Source of the DNA: an uncultured Bacilli bacterium
Lineage (GTDB): Bacteria > Bacillota_I > Bacilli_A > RF39 > UBA660
Reading direction: 5' to 3'
Assembly (NCBI GenBank): GCA_944358665.1
Contig: CALVRP010000098.1
Location: 1-6,550 of the forward strand
DNA: 6,550 nucleotides
Shown one piece after another: positions 1-6,190 of this stretch. The notes under the pieces are model-generated. The model made no database searches and was not told where the DNA came from. It saw only the letters and a list, made by a program, of their open reading frames with translations. Every line of letters begins with the position of its first letter. Position 1 is the first letter of the stretch. Both the position numbers and the translations under genes were made by a program.

Positions 1-1115
1 ATCCTTTAATAGATTGTAAAGAATGTAAAACTAGACATCGCGCGGATCATTTAATTGAAAATTTTGATTCAAATATCGTAGCTGATAAAATGACTAATGA
101 AGAAATGATTAAGTTTATTAACGATAACGATATAAAATGCCCAAATTGTGGTAAAGCTAATTTTACTGATATCAGAGAATTTAATTTAATGTTTAAGACT
201 GAAAGAGGCGTTACTGAAAATAATACAAATACTGTTTATTTAAGGCCAGAAACGGCTCAAGGAGAATTCGTCAATTTTTTAAATGTTCAAAGAAGTATGC
301 GAGCTAAAGTTCCTTTTGGAATTGGACAGATAGGTAAAGCTTTTAGAAATGAAATAACTCCAGGCAATTTTACCTTTAGAACTATCGAATTTGAACAAAT
401 GGAACATCAATTGTTTTGCAAACCAGGAACAGATAGTGATTTTTATAAAGAGTATAAAGAAAAAGAAATGAACTTTTTCCTTGATTTGGGAATCGATAAA
501 GATAACTTAAGATTTCATGATCATGATAAATTAGCGCACTATGCTAAAGAAGCTTGTGATGTCGAATATAATTTTGAGTTTGGATTTAGTGAAATTGGCG
601 GGACACATAATCGTACAGATTATGATTTAAGACGCCATGAAGAATATTCTGATAAAGTTATGCAGTATTTAGACCCAGAAACAAATGAAAGATATACACC
701 TTATGTTATTGAATCATCTATTGGCTGTGATAGAGCGGCTTTGGCATTTTTAGCTGATGCCTATAAAGAAGAAGTTTTAGAAGATGGTACGACAAGAGAA
801 GTTATGAGTTTACATCCTTTCTTAGCACCTTATAAAGTAGCTGTCTTACCACTTATTAAGAAAAGACATAGTGAAAAGGCTTTGGAAGTTTATGACATGT
901 TATCTAAAAAATTTATGATAACTTATGATGAAACTGGTAATATTGGAAAAAGATATCGTAGGCAAGATGTAGCTGGTACGCCATACTGTATTACAATTGA
1001 TGATGAGACTATCGATAATGGTACGGTAACTGTTAGAGATCGTGATACTATGCAGCAAATAACATTACCAATCGAAGAAATTGTTAGTTATATTGATGAG
1101 CAAATAAAGTTTTAA
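1..1115 (+). CDS. glyQS: Glycyl-tRNA synthetase, homodimeric type (5' end outside window)
   Basis: This cytoplasmic class II aminoacyl-tRNA synthetase charges tRNA-Gly with glycine using ATP. The first full codon is at base 3, and 370 residues are visible of a family length near 460, so about 90 N-terminal residues lie upstream. The frame is open before the ATG at 90 and encodes family sequence, so that ATG is internal. Visible in order: a zinc-type Cys pair CKEC (about residue 5), a second pair CPNC (about 46), LRPETAQG, the motif 2 region FRNEITPGNFTFR followed by EFEQ, the GTHNRTDYDL segment, the motif 3 region IESSIGCDRAALAFL, and a C-terminal anticodon-binding domain starting near LHPFLAPYKVAVLPL. 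The stop is TAA. No terminator follows, and the next gene begins after 24 bases with its own RBS, so the two are probably cotranscribed. Motif 3 has ESS where bacillus enzymes usually have EPS. Identification is very secure. Confidence 0.97.
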   Translation, partial: PLIDCKECKTRHRADHLIENFDSNIVADKMTNEEMIKFINDNDIKCPNCGKANFTDIREFNLMFKTERGVTENNTNTVYLRPETAQGEFVNFLNVQRSMRAKVPFGIGQIGKAFRNEITPGNFTFRTIEFEQMEHQLFCKPGTDSDFYKEYKEKEMNFFLDLGIDKDNLRFHDHDKLAHYAKEACDVEYNFEFGFSEIGGTHNRTDYDLRRHEEYSDKVMQYLDPETNERYTPYVIESSIGCDRAALAFLADAYKEEVLEDGTTREVMSLHPFLAPYKVAVLPLIKKRHSEKALEVYDMLSKKFMITYDETGNIGKRYRRQDVAGTPYCITIDDETIDNGTVTVRDRDTMQQITLPIEEIVSYIDEQIKF

Positions 1116-1139
1116 TTCTATTTAAGGGGGAAGAGGTTT

Positions 1140-1652
1140 ATGAATGATAGTAATGATTATCATTATTTAGAGGATAGGATTTTTAACCGAAAAAGGCAAA
1201 TTATGTGTATGGAAGATAAATATATGGATATTCAAAAGAAGAGTGGTCATTTATCTAAACTGTTAGGAATTATTTTCTTCGTTCCTACCTTACTTTTATT
1301 ATTAAATATGCATTATGTATTGCTTTTAAATTTTGGCATTCCATCATTATTTATATCACCAGCTTCGGTAATGGTTTTAGCCTTGATAACTGGTATTGGG
1401 GCAAAAATTGGTGAAAAAATTTATGCCGGTAAAATTGGGACATGTGAAGAGACAATTCAAAGATTGAAAGATGAGAGAGAACAATATAAAAAACAATCGG
1501 AAAAAGTTAAAAAGCGCCGTATAACTTCTAATAAAGAAGAAATAGTTTCACCGGAAACAATAATTAAGCAACATAATATAACTGAAGAAATTGCTCCTCA
1601 AATATCAGGAAAACCAAAAGTTTTATTAAAAAGCACTAAAAAACAGCACTAA
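1140..1652 (+). CDS. Hypothetical membrane protein with two transmembrane helices
   Basis: I do not recognise this family. The protein has 170 residues. A charged N-terminal segment (1-38), likely helical, is followed by two hydrophobic stretches at about 40-63 and 68-90. After these come a Gly-containing ITGIGAKIGEKIYAGKIG segment and a Lys/Glu-rich, probably coiled-coil stretch (about 100-127). The tail is basic and probably disordered, ending in KSTKKQH. With two helices, both charged ends would be on the same side, most likely the cytoplasm by the positive-inside rule. The start is supported by a purine-rich Shine-Dalgarno run (AAGGGGGAAGAGG, 1124-1136) just upstream of ATG 1140. The short 24-base gap after glycyl-tRNA synthetase, with no hairpin or clear promoter in it, suggests readthrough from that gene. 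A terminator hairpin overlaps its stop codon. Nothing visible links it to translation. Confidence 0.8.
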   Translation: MNDSNDYHYLEDRIFNRKRQIMCMEDKYMDIQKKSGHLSKLLGIIFFVPTLLLLLNMHYVLLLNFGIPSLFISPASVMVLALITGIGAKIGEKIYAGKIGTCEETIQRLKDEREQYKKQSEKVKKRRITSNKEEIVSPETIIKQHNITEEIAPQISGKPKVLLKSTKKQH

Positions 1653-1684
1653 TTTATTATTGCCAAATAATAGTGTTTTTTTTT
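1647..1684 (+). terminator. Rho-independent terminator after the membrane protein
   Basis: The arms CACTA+TTATT (1647-1651, 1654-1658) and AATAATAGTG (1666-1675) form a 10-bp stem with a 2-base bulge and a 7-base loop. Nine T residues follow (1676-1684). The left arm overlaps the TAA stop at 1650-1652, so the terminator would end the glycyl-tRNA synthetase/membrane-protein transcript immediately at the end of coding sequence. Confidence 0.8.
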
Positions 1685-1690
1685 AAACTG

Positions 1691-1713
1691 TGCTATAATT
1701 AAAATAACGGAGG
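1691..1713 (+). promoter_or_regulatory. Extended -10 promoter and RBS of the arylsulfotransferase gene
   Basis: TGCTATAAT (1691-1699) is a perfect extended -10 element (TGnTATAAT). The hexamer 17 bases upstream (TAGTGT, 1671-1676) is a poor -35 and lies in the preceding terminator, so recognition probably depends on the extended -10. Transcription would start near 1706, and the GGAGG ribosome site is at 1709-1713, giving a leader of only about 14 bases before ATG 1720. Confidence 0.7.
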
Positions 1714-1719
1714 TACAAT

Positions 1720-3657
1720 ATGCGAAAGAAAATAATTATAATAGTTTTAGTATTATTAATTTTAATTGCCGGAGTTTTAGTATTTCTACATATTAAAGCA
1801 AGTGATAGCAAAGCCTTAAAAGAAAAAGATAGCCTTATTACTCAGCAAGCTTCATTAGAAGATGATTTTGAAATAAAAGGTTATACAATAGATGATCCTA
1901 ATGTTATTTTAAATCCATATGATATTTCACCACTTACAGCTTTGGTGATATTTGAAACCGACGAAGAAGTTGCACCTACGGTAACTATTCAAGGTAAAGA
2001 TGAGTTAACAACTTATACTCATACTTTTGAAAAAAGTAAAGAACATTACCTTTCAATTTATGGACTTTACCCGGATGAAGAAAATACAATAATAATTAGT
2101 TATGGCGATGAAACTAAAGAAATTACAATAAAAACAGATCCACTACCTGATGACTTTATTTTACCAACTTCTGTAGAAAAGGATGAAAGTAAATTAACAA
2201 ACGATTTATATTTCTTTACACCATCAAGTGATGGATATACTTGTGCTTATGATGTTAATGGTGATGTTAGATGGTATTTGACTACAGATTCATTATGGAA
2301 AATTGATCGCTTAGAAAATGGTCATTTAATGGTTAGTACAGAACGACTTGTTAATAGTCCTTATTATATGACTGGTCTTTATGAGATGGATATGCTTGGA
2401 AAAATATATAATGAATATAGTCTAGAAGGCGGATATCATCATGATTACTATGAAATGGACAATGGTAATTTGTTAATTGCCTCTGATGATTTTAACAATT
2501 CTGAAGGTACTGTTGAAGATTATATTGTAGAAATTGACAGAAAAACTGGTGAAATTGTTAAAACTTGGGATTTAAAAGATATTTTAAATATGACAGATGG
2601 TCAAAGTGAAAACTGGGTAGCTTATGACTGGTTCCACAATAACTCAGTGTGGTATGATAAAGATACTAACTCAATAACTTTATCTGGTAGGCACCAAGAT
2701 GCAGTAATTAATATTGATTATGAAACCGGAGATCTTAATTGGATAATTGGTGATAGTACTAATTGGAGTGAAGAATATCAAAAATATTTCTTTAAGCCGG
2801 TAGGTGATGATTTTGAATGGCAGTGGTCTCAGCATGCCGCCATGATAACTCCAGAAGGTTATGTATTCTTATTTGATAATGGTAATAATAAATCGAAAAA
2901 TAAAGATGAATATGTTTCTGCTGAAGACAGTTATTCTAGAGGTGTGATGTATAAAATTGATACTGATAATATGACCATCGAACAAATTTGGGAGTATGGT
3001 AAAGAACGTGGTAGTGAATATTATTCCCCTTATATTTCTGATGTTGATTATTTAGATGAAAATCATTATATAGTTCATTCGGGTGGCATCTCTTATACTG
3101 ATGGTAAAATCAATAATCAGCCGGCCGGAATTGCGAATGCTGATGAATTAAAAAGCATTACAACCGAGCTTTTGGATGATGAAGTCATATTTGAGATTGA
3201 ACTTCCTACTAATAATTACCGGGTAGAAAAAATGAGTTTATATGGTGATGACAGTTACGGAACAGGAAAAGCAGATTACTTAGGTTCGCTTGGTAAAACG
3301 GAAAATGAAGAAAGAATAGGCATGCCTTTAATCTATAAAGAAATAGATGACGAATATGAAAGTCATGATATTTCACTTACTAAAGAAGAAGATCGTTTAG
3401 TTATAGAGGGTAGATTTAAAAAAGGAACTGATGTTAATATTCTTTTATATAAAAATATGAATATATTAGAATATGACTTCCCAGTTAGTAAAAAGCCATA
3501 TACTGCTTTATGTGTTGATGTCTTTACTGAAGATGAAAATGAAAATGGTATTGTCGTTGATAAATATATTAACGATGAAGGTTTATCTGGTGAGTATTCT
3601 ATATTTATTGAAATAGATGGTACTTTGTATAAAACGGGACAGTCAGTAAAATTTTAA
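1720..3657 (+). CDS. Arylsulfate sulfotransferase (ASST/AssT family), membrane-anchored
   Basis: Known family role: PAPS-independent transfer of sulfate from a phenolic sulfate ester to another phenol through a sulfo-histidine intermediate, outside the cytoplasm. The protein has 645 residues. An N-terminal hydrophobic segment (about 4-24) without a lipobox Cys suggests a signal anchor. A beta-rich region (about 50-140) fits the family's N-terminal domain, and the propeller follows (about 150-500). Key residues match E. coli AssT: YHHD (His240/241), DWFHNNS (His306, Asn308), GRHQDA (Arg324, 18 residues after His306 as in E. coli) and QHAA (His372, the predicted sulfated His). Only two Cys exist (175 and 598), so the disulfide near the catalytic His of E. 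coli AssT is absent, and no DsbA-like partner is nearby. Residues from about 540 to 645 form an acidic beta-rich extension of unknown role. GGAGG lies 6 bases before the ATG. The physiological substrate cannot be read from sequence. Confidence 0.93.
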   Translation: MRKKIIIIVLVLLILIAGVLVFLHIKASDSKALKEKDSLITQQASLEDDFEIKGYTIDDPNVILNPYDISPLTALVIFETDEEVAPTVTIQGKDELTTYTHTFEKSKEHYLSIYGLYPDEENTIIISYGDETKEITIKTDPLPDDFILPTSVEKDESKLTNDLYFFTPSSDGYTCAYDVNGDVRWYLTTDSLWKIDRLENGHLMVSTERLVNSPYYMTGLYEMDMLGKIYNEYSLEGGYHHDYYEMDNGNLLIASDDFNNSEGTVEDYIVEIDRKTGEIVKTWDLKDILNMTDGQSENWVAYDWFHNNSVWYDKDTNSITLSGRHQDAVINIDYETGDLNWIIGDSTNWSEEYQKYFFKPVGDDFEWQWSQHAAMITPEGYVFLFDNGNNKSKNKDEYVSAEDSYSRGVMYKIDTDNMTIEQIWEYGKERGSEYYSPYISDVDYLDENHYIVHSGGISYTDGKINNQPAGIANADELKSITTELLDDEVIFEIELPTNNYRVEKMSLYGDDSYGTGKADYLGSLGKTENEERIGMPLIYKEIDDEYESHDISLTKEEDRLVIEGRFKKGTDVNILLYKNMNILEYDFPVSKKPYTALCVDVFTEDENENGIVVDKYINDEGLSGEYSIFIEIDGTLYKTGQSVKF

Positions 3658-3658
3658 G

Positions 3659-3687
3659 ACAAAAGTAAAATAACTTTTGTTTTTTTT
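3659..3687 (+). terminator. Rho-independent terminator after the arylsulfotransferase
   Basis: ACAAAAGT (3659-3666) pairs perfectly with ACTTTTGT (3673-3680) around a 6-base loop, with a T-run at 3680-3687. The stem starts two bases after the TAA stop (3655-3657). It is short and AT-rich, but the perfect pairing and T-run fit an intrinsic terminator. Confidence 0.75.
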
Positions 3688-3717
3688 CTAAAATAAGCTA
3701 TAATATAGATAGGTGAT
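3677..3717 (+). promoter_or_regulatory. Promoter and RBS of the anchored hypothetical protein
   Basis: A perfect TATAAT is at 3699-3704, with a weak -35 match TTGTTT at 3677-3682 (16-base spacer) overlapping the preceding terminator. There is no TG extension here. The predicted start point, near 3711, coincides with the ribosome site AGGTGAT (3711-3717), which leaves about 10 bases of leader before ATG 3721. AGGTGAT pairs with the 16S tail further 3' than the usual AGGAGG and sits only 3 bases from the ATG, as expected for that offset. Confidence 0.6.
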
Positions 3718-3720
3718 AAT

Positions 3721-4422
3721 ATGACAAAAAAAGGAAAAATTATATTAGCGGTTGTAATTGTTTTAGCTATAATTGTTGGATTGCTTATTTATTTTGTAAG
3801 CCGTGATTTAAGTGTTGAAAGAGAGCTTAAAGAAGAAATTAAAAATTACCATAATTCTCTTGTCGAAAACAAAGAAATAGATAAAGAAAACATTGTAACA
3901 ACTGGTGACTATGCCATAGTTGAAAAAGCTTTAAAAGAATATTTAAGTGACTGTAATACGCATTATAATGATTTAAATAATGTTGTTAATGACCAGCAAA
4001 TTAATAATAATTTAACGGTTCAAAATATCGAGGCTGATGGTCCGAACTTTACTACTACTAAACAATATTTTATTGATATTAGTGATAGGTTAAGTAATGC
4101 TGAAGAGGTCTATTTAAATGATTTTGAAGATAAAACTATTATGAGTTACATTGAAGATGAAACTGTTAGCGATTACTATAAAGATTTTTACTATGATCTT
4201 GCAACTAATGAAGATGTTATGATTAGTGAAAAAAATGATTTTGATAGTAGTATTGATAAATTAAATAATATTTTAAACAAACAAGAAGAAATGATTGACT
4301 TTTTAATTACCAATCAACTTAACTGGCGAATTATGAACGGGGCTCTTGTTTTCTTTGATAATAATCTCGCCACAACTTATAATACTTATACCGAAGAATT
4401 AAATAAACTTACAGAAGGGTAG
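3721..4422 (+). CDS. Hypothetical protein with single N-terminal membrane anchor
   Basis: The family is not recognised. The protein has 233 residues. A Lys-rich start (TKKGK) is followed by one hydrophobic helix (about 6-26) without a lipobox Cys, so it is probably a signal anchor with the rest outside the cell. The remainder is acidic, rich in Asn, Asp, Glu and Tyr, and looks mainly helical with possible coiled coil at about 30-50, 65-90 and 170-195. There is one Cys (78) and one Trp (202), and no enzyme motif was seen. It has its own promoter and terminator, so it is not strictly an operon partner of the arylsulfotransferase, although both are anchored extracytoplasmic proteins. The start follows from AGGTGAT immediately upstream and the signal-anchor N-terminus. 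It is the only gene here ending in TAG. Confidence 0.8.
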   Translation: MTKKGKIILAVVIVLAIIVGLLIYFVSRDLSVERELKEEIKNYHNSLVENKEIDKENIVTTGDYAIVEKALKEYLSDCNTHYNDLNNVVNDQQINNNLTVQNIEADGPNFTTTKQYFIDISDRLSNAEEVYLNDFEDKTIMSYIEDETVSDYYKDFYYDLATNEDVMISEKNDFDSSIDKLNNILNKQEEMIDFLITNQLNWRIMNGALVFFDNNLATTYNTYTEELNKLTEG

Positions 4423-4444
4423 AATTATAATAATTCTATTTTTT
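4420..4444 (+). terminator. Probable weak intrinsic terminator, overlapping the TAG stop
   Basis: TAGAATTA (4420-4427) pairs perfectly with TAATTCTA (4431-4438) around a 3-base loop, followed by six T (4439-4444). The first arm begins with the stop codon itself. The stem is almost all A-T, so termination may be partial and the DUF1848 gene downstream may be read through. A TATAAT at 4426-4431 lies inside the hairpin and could be a -10 for that gene. Confidence 0.5.
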
Positions 4445-4462
4445 CTATAGGAGGTATTATTT

Positions 4463-5353
4463 ATGATTTTAAACGTTAGCGGGCGTACTGATATTGTCGC
4501 ATTTTATACTAATTGGTTTATGAATAGGTATAAAGAAGGTTATATTGATGTTAGAAATCCTTTTTATAGAAAACAAGTAAGTAGAATTTATTTTAAAGAT
4601 GTTGATGCGATTTTATTTTGTACCAAAAATCCTATTCCCATATTAAAATATTTAAAACAAATTGATAAGCCTATTTTATTTCATGTTACTTTAACGCCTT
4701 ATAAAAATGATATTGAACCAGGTATTCCGCCAAAAGGAAAAATTATTGAAGCCATCAAAAAACTTTCCGAAATAATTGGGAAAGATAATTTATTTATTAG
4801 GTATGATCCTATATTTTTAAATGATAAATATAATTTAGAATATCATAAAAAAGCTTTTAATCATATGTGTACTTTATTAAATGGTTATGTTAATAAAATA
4901 ATCGTTTCTTTTATTGATGATTATAAAAATGTTAGAAAAAATATAAATGTGTTAAAAATGAAGGAATTTACCAAACAAGATTATAAAGAAATAGGCACAA
5001 GCTTTAGTAAAAGCGCGAAAGAAAATGGAATGACTGTTCAAACTTGTTTTGAAGAAGAGAATTTAATAGAATATGGCTTTATTAAAGGTGAGTGTTTATC
5101 ACAAAGTATGGCATATATCCTTACAGGAAAAACTAATTTTCCAAAATGGAAAGCTCGCAAAGGTAGTAGATGTGAATGTGTACAGATGGTCGATATTGGA
5201 GATTATAATTCATGTAGGCATTTTTGTAAGTATTGTTATGCTAATTACGACGAAAATAGAGTAAATAATAATTTCAAAAATCATGATGATAATTCTTCGT
5301 TATTAGTTGGAAATTTAGAAGAAGATGACATAATAAAAGTTCGTACAAAGTAA
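4463..5353 (+). CDS. DUF1848 family protein with C-terminal CX3CX2C motif
   Basis: The 296 residues follow the DUF1848 pattern from end to end: NVSGRTDIVAFYTNWFMNR at the start (usually SRRTDIPAFY), VRNPF...QVSRI (30-41), LFCTKNPIPIL (51-61), FHVTLTPY...DIEPGIPP (73-90), FIRYDPIF (111-118), VSFIDDYK (148-155), and a C-terminal Cys cluster. That cluster holds CEC (237, 239), DIGDYNSC and CRHFCKYCYAN with Cys251, Cys255 and Cys258. CX3CX2C is the spacing that binds the [4Fe-4S] cluster in radical SAM enzymes, but here it lies near the C-terminus. The tail (HDDNSSLL...EEDDIIK) is also family-typical, so the protein looks complete. The family's biochemical function is unknown to me. ATG 4463 is supported by AGGAGGT at 4449-4455. 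The promoter is unclear: either leaky readthrough or the TATAAT inside the preceding hairpin. The protein is probably cytoplasmic. Confidence 0.88.
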   Translation: MILNVSGRTDIVAFYTNWFMNRYKEGYIDVRNPFYRKQVSRIYFKDVDAILFCTKNPIPILKYLKQIDKPILFHVTLTPYKNDIEPGIPPKGKIIEAIKKLSEIIGKDNLFIRYDPIFLNDKYNLEYHKKAFNHMCTLLNGYVNKIIVSFIDDYKNVRKNINVLKMKEFTKQDYKEIGTSFSKSAKENGMTVQTCFEEENLIEYGFIKGECLSQSMAYILTGKTNFPKWKARKGSRCECVQMVDIGDYNSCRHFCKYCYANYDENRVNNNFKNHDDNSSLLVGNLEEDDIIKVRTK

Positions 5354-5366
5354 AAACTTAAATTTC

Positions 5367-5387
5367 TGGTATAATTATATTAGGAGG
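5367..5387 (+). promoter_or_regulatory. Extended -10 promoter and RBS of the short-chain dehydrogenase gene
   Basis: TGGTATAAT (5367-5375) is a perfect extended -10, with no recognisable -35 at 16-18 bases. The predicted start point, near 5382, falls on the AGGAGG ribosome site (5382-5387), which is 9 bases before ATG 5397. The element lies 13 bases after the DUF1848 stop, and I saw no terminator hairpin in that gap. Intact signals mean the broken dehydrogenase gene should still be transcribed and start translation. Confidence 0.65.
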
Positions 5388-5396
5388 ATGGTATTT

Positions 5397-6130
5397 ATGT
5401 TGGAAGGCAAAGTTGCAATTGTAACAGGGGGAACTAGAGGTATTGGTTTTGCTACGGTAAAAAATTTTTAGAAAACAAAGCTAAAGTCGTTTTATTTGGT
5501 TCTAAAGAAGAAACTGTTAATAAAGCATTAAAAAAGTTAAAGGAAGACGGCTATGATGTAATAGGTTTCTATCCGGATTTAACTAATGAAGATGAAGTAT
5601 CTAAAGTATTTGCAAAGATCAATAAAAAGTATGGCCATATCGATATTTTAGTTAATAATGCTGGAATATCTTCAAAAACTAAAATTGAAGATTATACTAT
5701 AGAAGAATACGATAAAATTAGTAATTTAAATATTAAAGCAGTTTTTACTTGCTCAAAAGCTATTATTCCTTATCTAAAAGAAAGTAAAGGTGTTATTTTA
5801 AATGCTAGCTCAATGGTTAGTATTTATGGACAAGCTACTGGGATTATGTATCCGGCTAGTAAATTTGCTGTAAATGGCATAACTAAATCATTAGCTAGGG
5901 AACTTGCTCCTTATGGAATTAGAGTAAACGCGGTAGCGCCAGGTATCACGGAAACTGATATGGTTAGAAGCTTGCCAGAAGAAATGATTCAGCCATTAAT
6001 TAAAACAATTCCTCTTGGAAGAGTTGGCAGCCCTGAAGATATAGCTAATGCTTACACTTTTTTAGCAAGTGACATGGCTAGTTATATTAGTGGCGTTATT
6101 TTACCAGTTGATGGTTTAGCCCGCTCTTAA
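5397..6130 (+). pseudogene. FabG-like short-chain dehydrogenase/reductase, frame broken at codon 24
   Basis: From ATG 5397 the frame encodes MLEGKVAIVTGGTRGIGFAT, an SDR nucleotide-binding start (TGxxxGxG), but stops at TAG 5469-5471. One frame back, the rest of the SDR runs unbroken to TAA 6128-6130. With the frame restored (one base missing from the A6-T5 run at 5459-5469, or a -1 ribosomal shift) the product has 244 residues, normal for the family. It carries NNAG (87-90), probable Asn112, Ser139, Tyr152 and Lys156 (YPASK), and the APG segment with TETDM, so every catalytic residue is present. Closest by motif are 3-oxoacyl-ACP reductases (FabG) and related NAD(P)H alcohol dehydrogenases; the substrate cannot be fixed. 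The gene stands alone with its own promoter and terminator, away from other fatty-acid genes. The otherwise intact frame argues for a sequencing or assembly indel, a very recent mutation, or frameshifting, not an old pseudogene. Confidence 0.9.
5458..5471 (+). other. Frame break: A6-T5 run with A AAA AAT slippery heptamer before TAG
   Basis: In the starting frame the bases read GTA AAA AAT TTT TAG. A AAA AAT fits the X XXY YYZ pattern for -1 slippage, and a -1 shift gives VKNFLENK and joins the two SDR parts. Restoring one A or one T to the homopolymers gives nearly the same protein (KKFLEN or KNFLEN). No strong downstream hairpin or well-placed upstream Shine-Dalgarno-like stimulator was seen; AGAGG (5436-5440) lies 18 bases before the A-run, further than in known bacterial cases. 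Confidence 0.85.
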
Positions 6131-6156
6131 ATAAGTTATATTATAACTTATTTTTT
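6129..6156 (+). terminator. Rho-independent terminator after the short-chain dehydrogenase
   Basis: AAATAAGTTAT (6129-6139) pairs perfectly with ATAACTTATTT (6143-6153) around a 3-base loop, and the T-run continues to 6156. The left arm begins within the TAA stop codon (6128-6130). It is AT-rich but long and perfectly paired. Confidence 0.75.
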
Positions 6157-6157
6157 A

Positions 6158-6183
6158 TGTTATAATTAAAGTGATTTAAGGAG
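6158..6183 (+). promoter_or_regulatory. Extended -10 promoter and RBS of the alkyltransferase gene
   Basis: TGTTATAAT (6158-6166) is a perfect extended -10 starting two bases after the preceding T-run. No good -35 is present, because that position falls in the terminator hairpin. The start point is predicted near 6173, and AAGGAG (6178-6183) is 7 bases before ATG 6191, giving a leader of about 18 bases. Confidence 0.65.
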
Positions 6184-6190
6184 TGGATAT

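Noticed and set aside
90..1115. ATG 90 as the start of the glycyl-tRNA synthetase gene
   Set aside because: The frame is open upstream to base 3 and encodes conserved family sequence including the CKEC zinc-type pair, so this Met is internal.
1631..1651. Short direct repeat GCACTA near the end of the membrane protein gene
   Set aside because: Six bases in an AT-rich Lys-coding tail are expected by chance, and the second copy is explained by the terminator arm.
5073..5264. 63-codon open frame overlapping the DUF1848 gene
   Set aside because: It lies wholly inside the well-conserved C-terminal part of DUF1848 in another frame and encodes nothing recognisable.
5436..5509. Stimulators of programmed frameshifting around the A6-T5 run
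   Set aside because: AGAGG upstream is too far from the slippery site, and downstream only a 5-bp AAAAC/GTTTT pairing was found, which is too weak to support a programmed event.
5813..6130. Separate 105-residue gene starting at ATG 5813
   Set aside because: That Met is residue 140 of the short-chain dehydrogenase, next to catalytic Ser139, and has no ribosome site of its own. The segment is the gene's C-terminal part.
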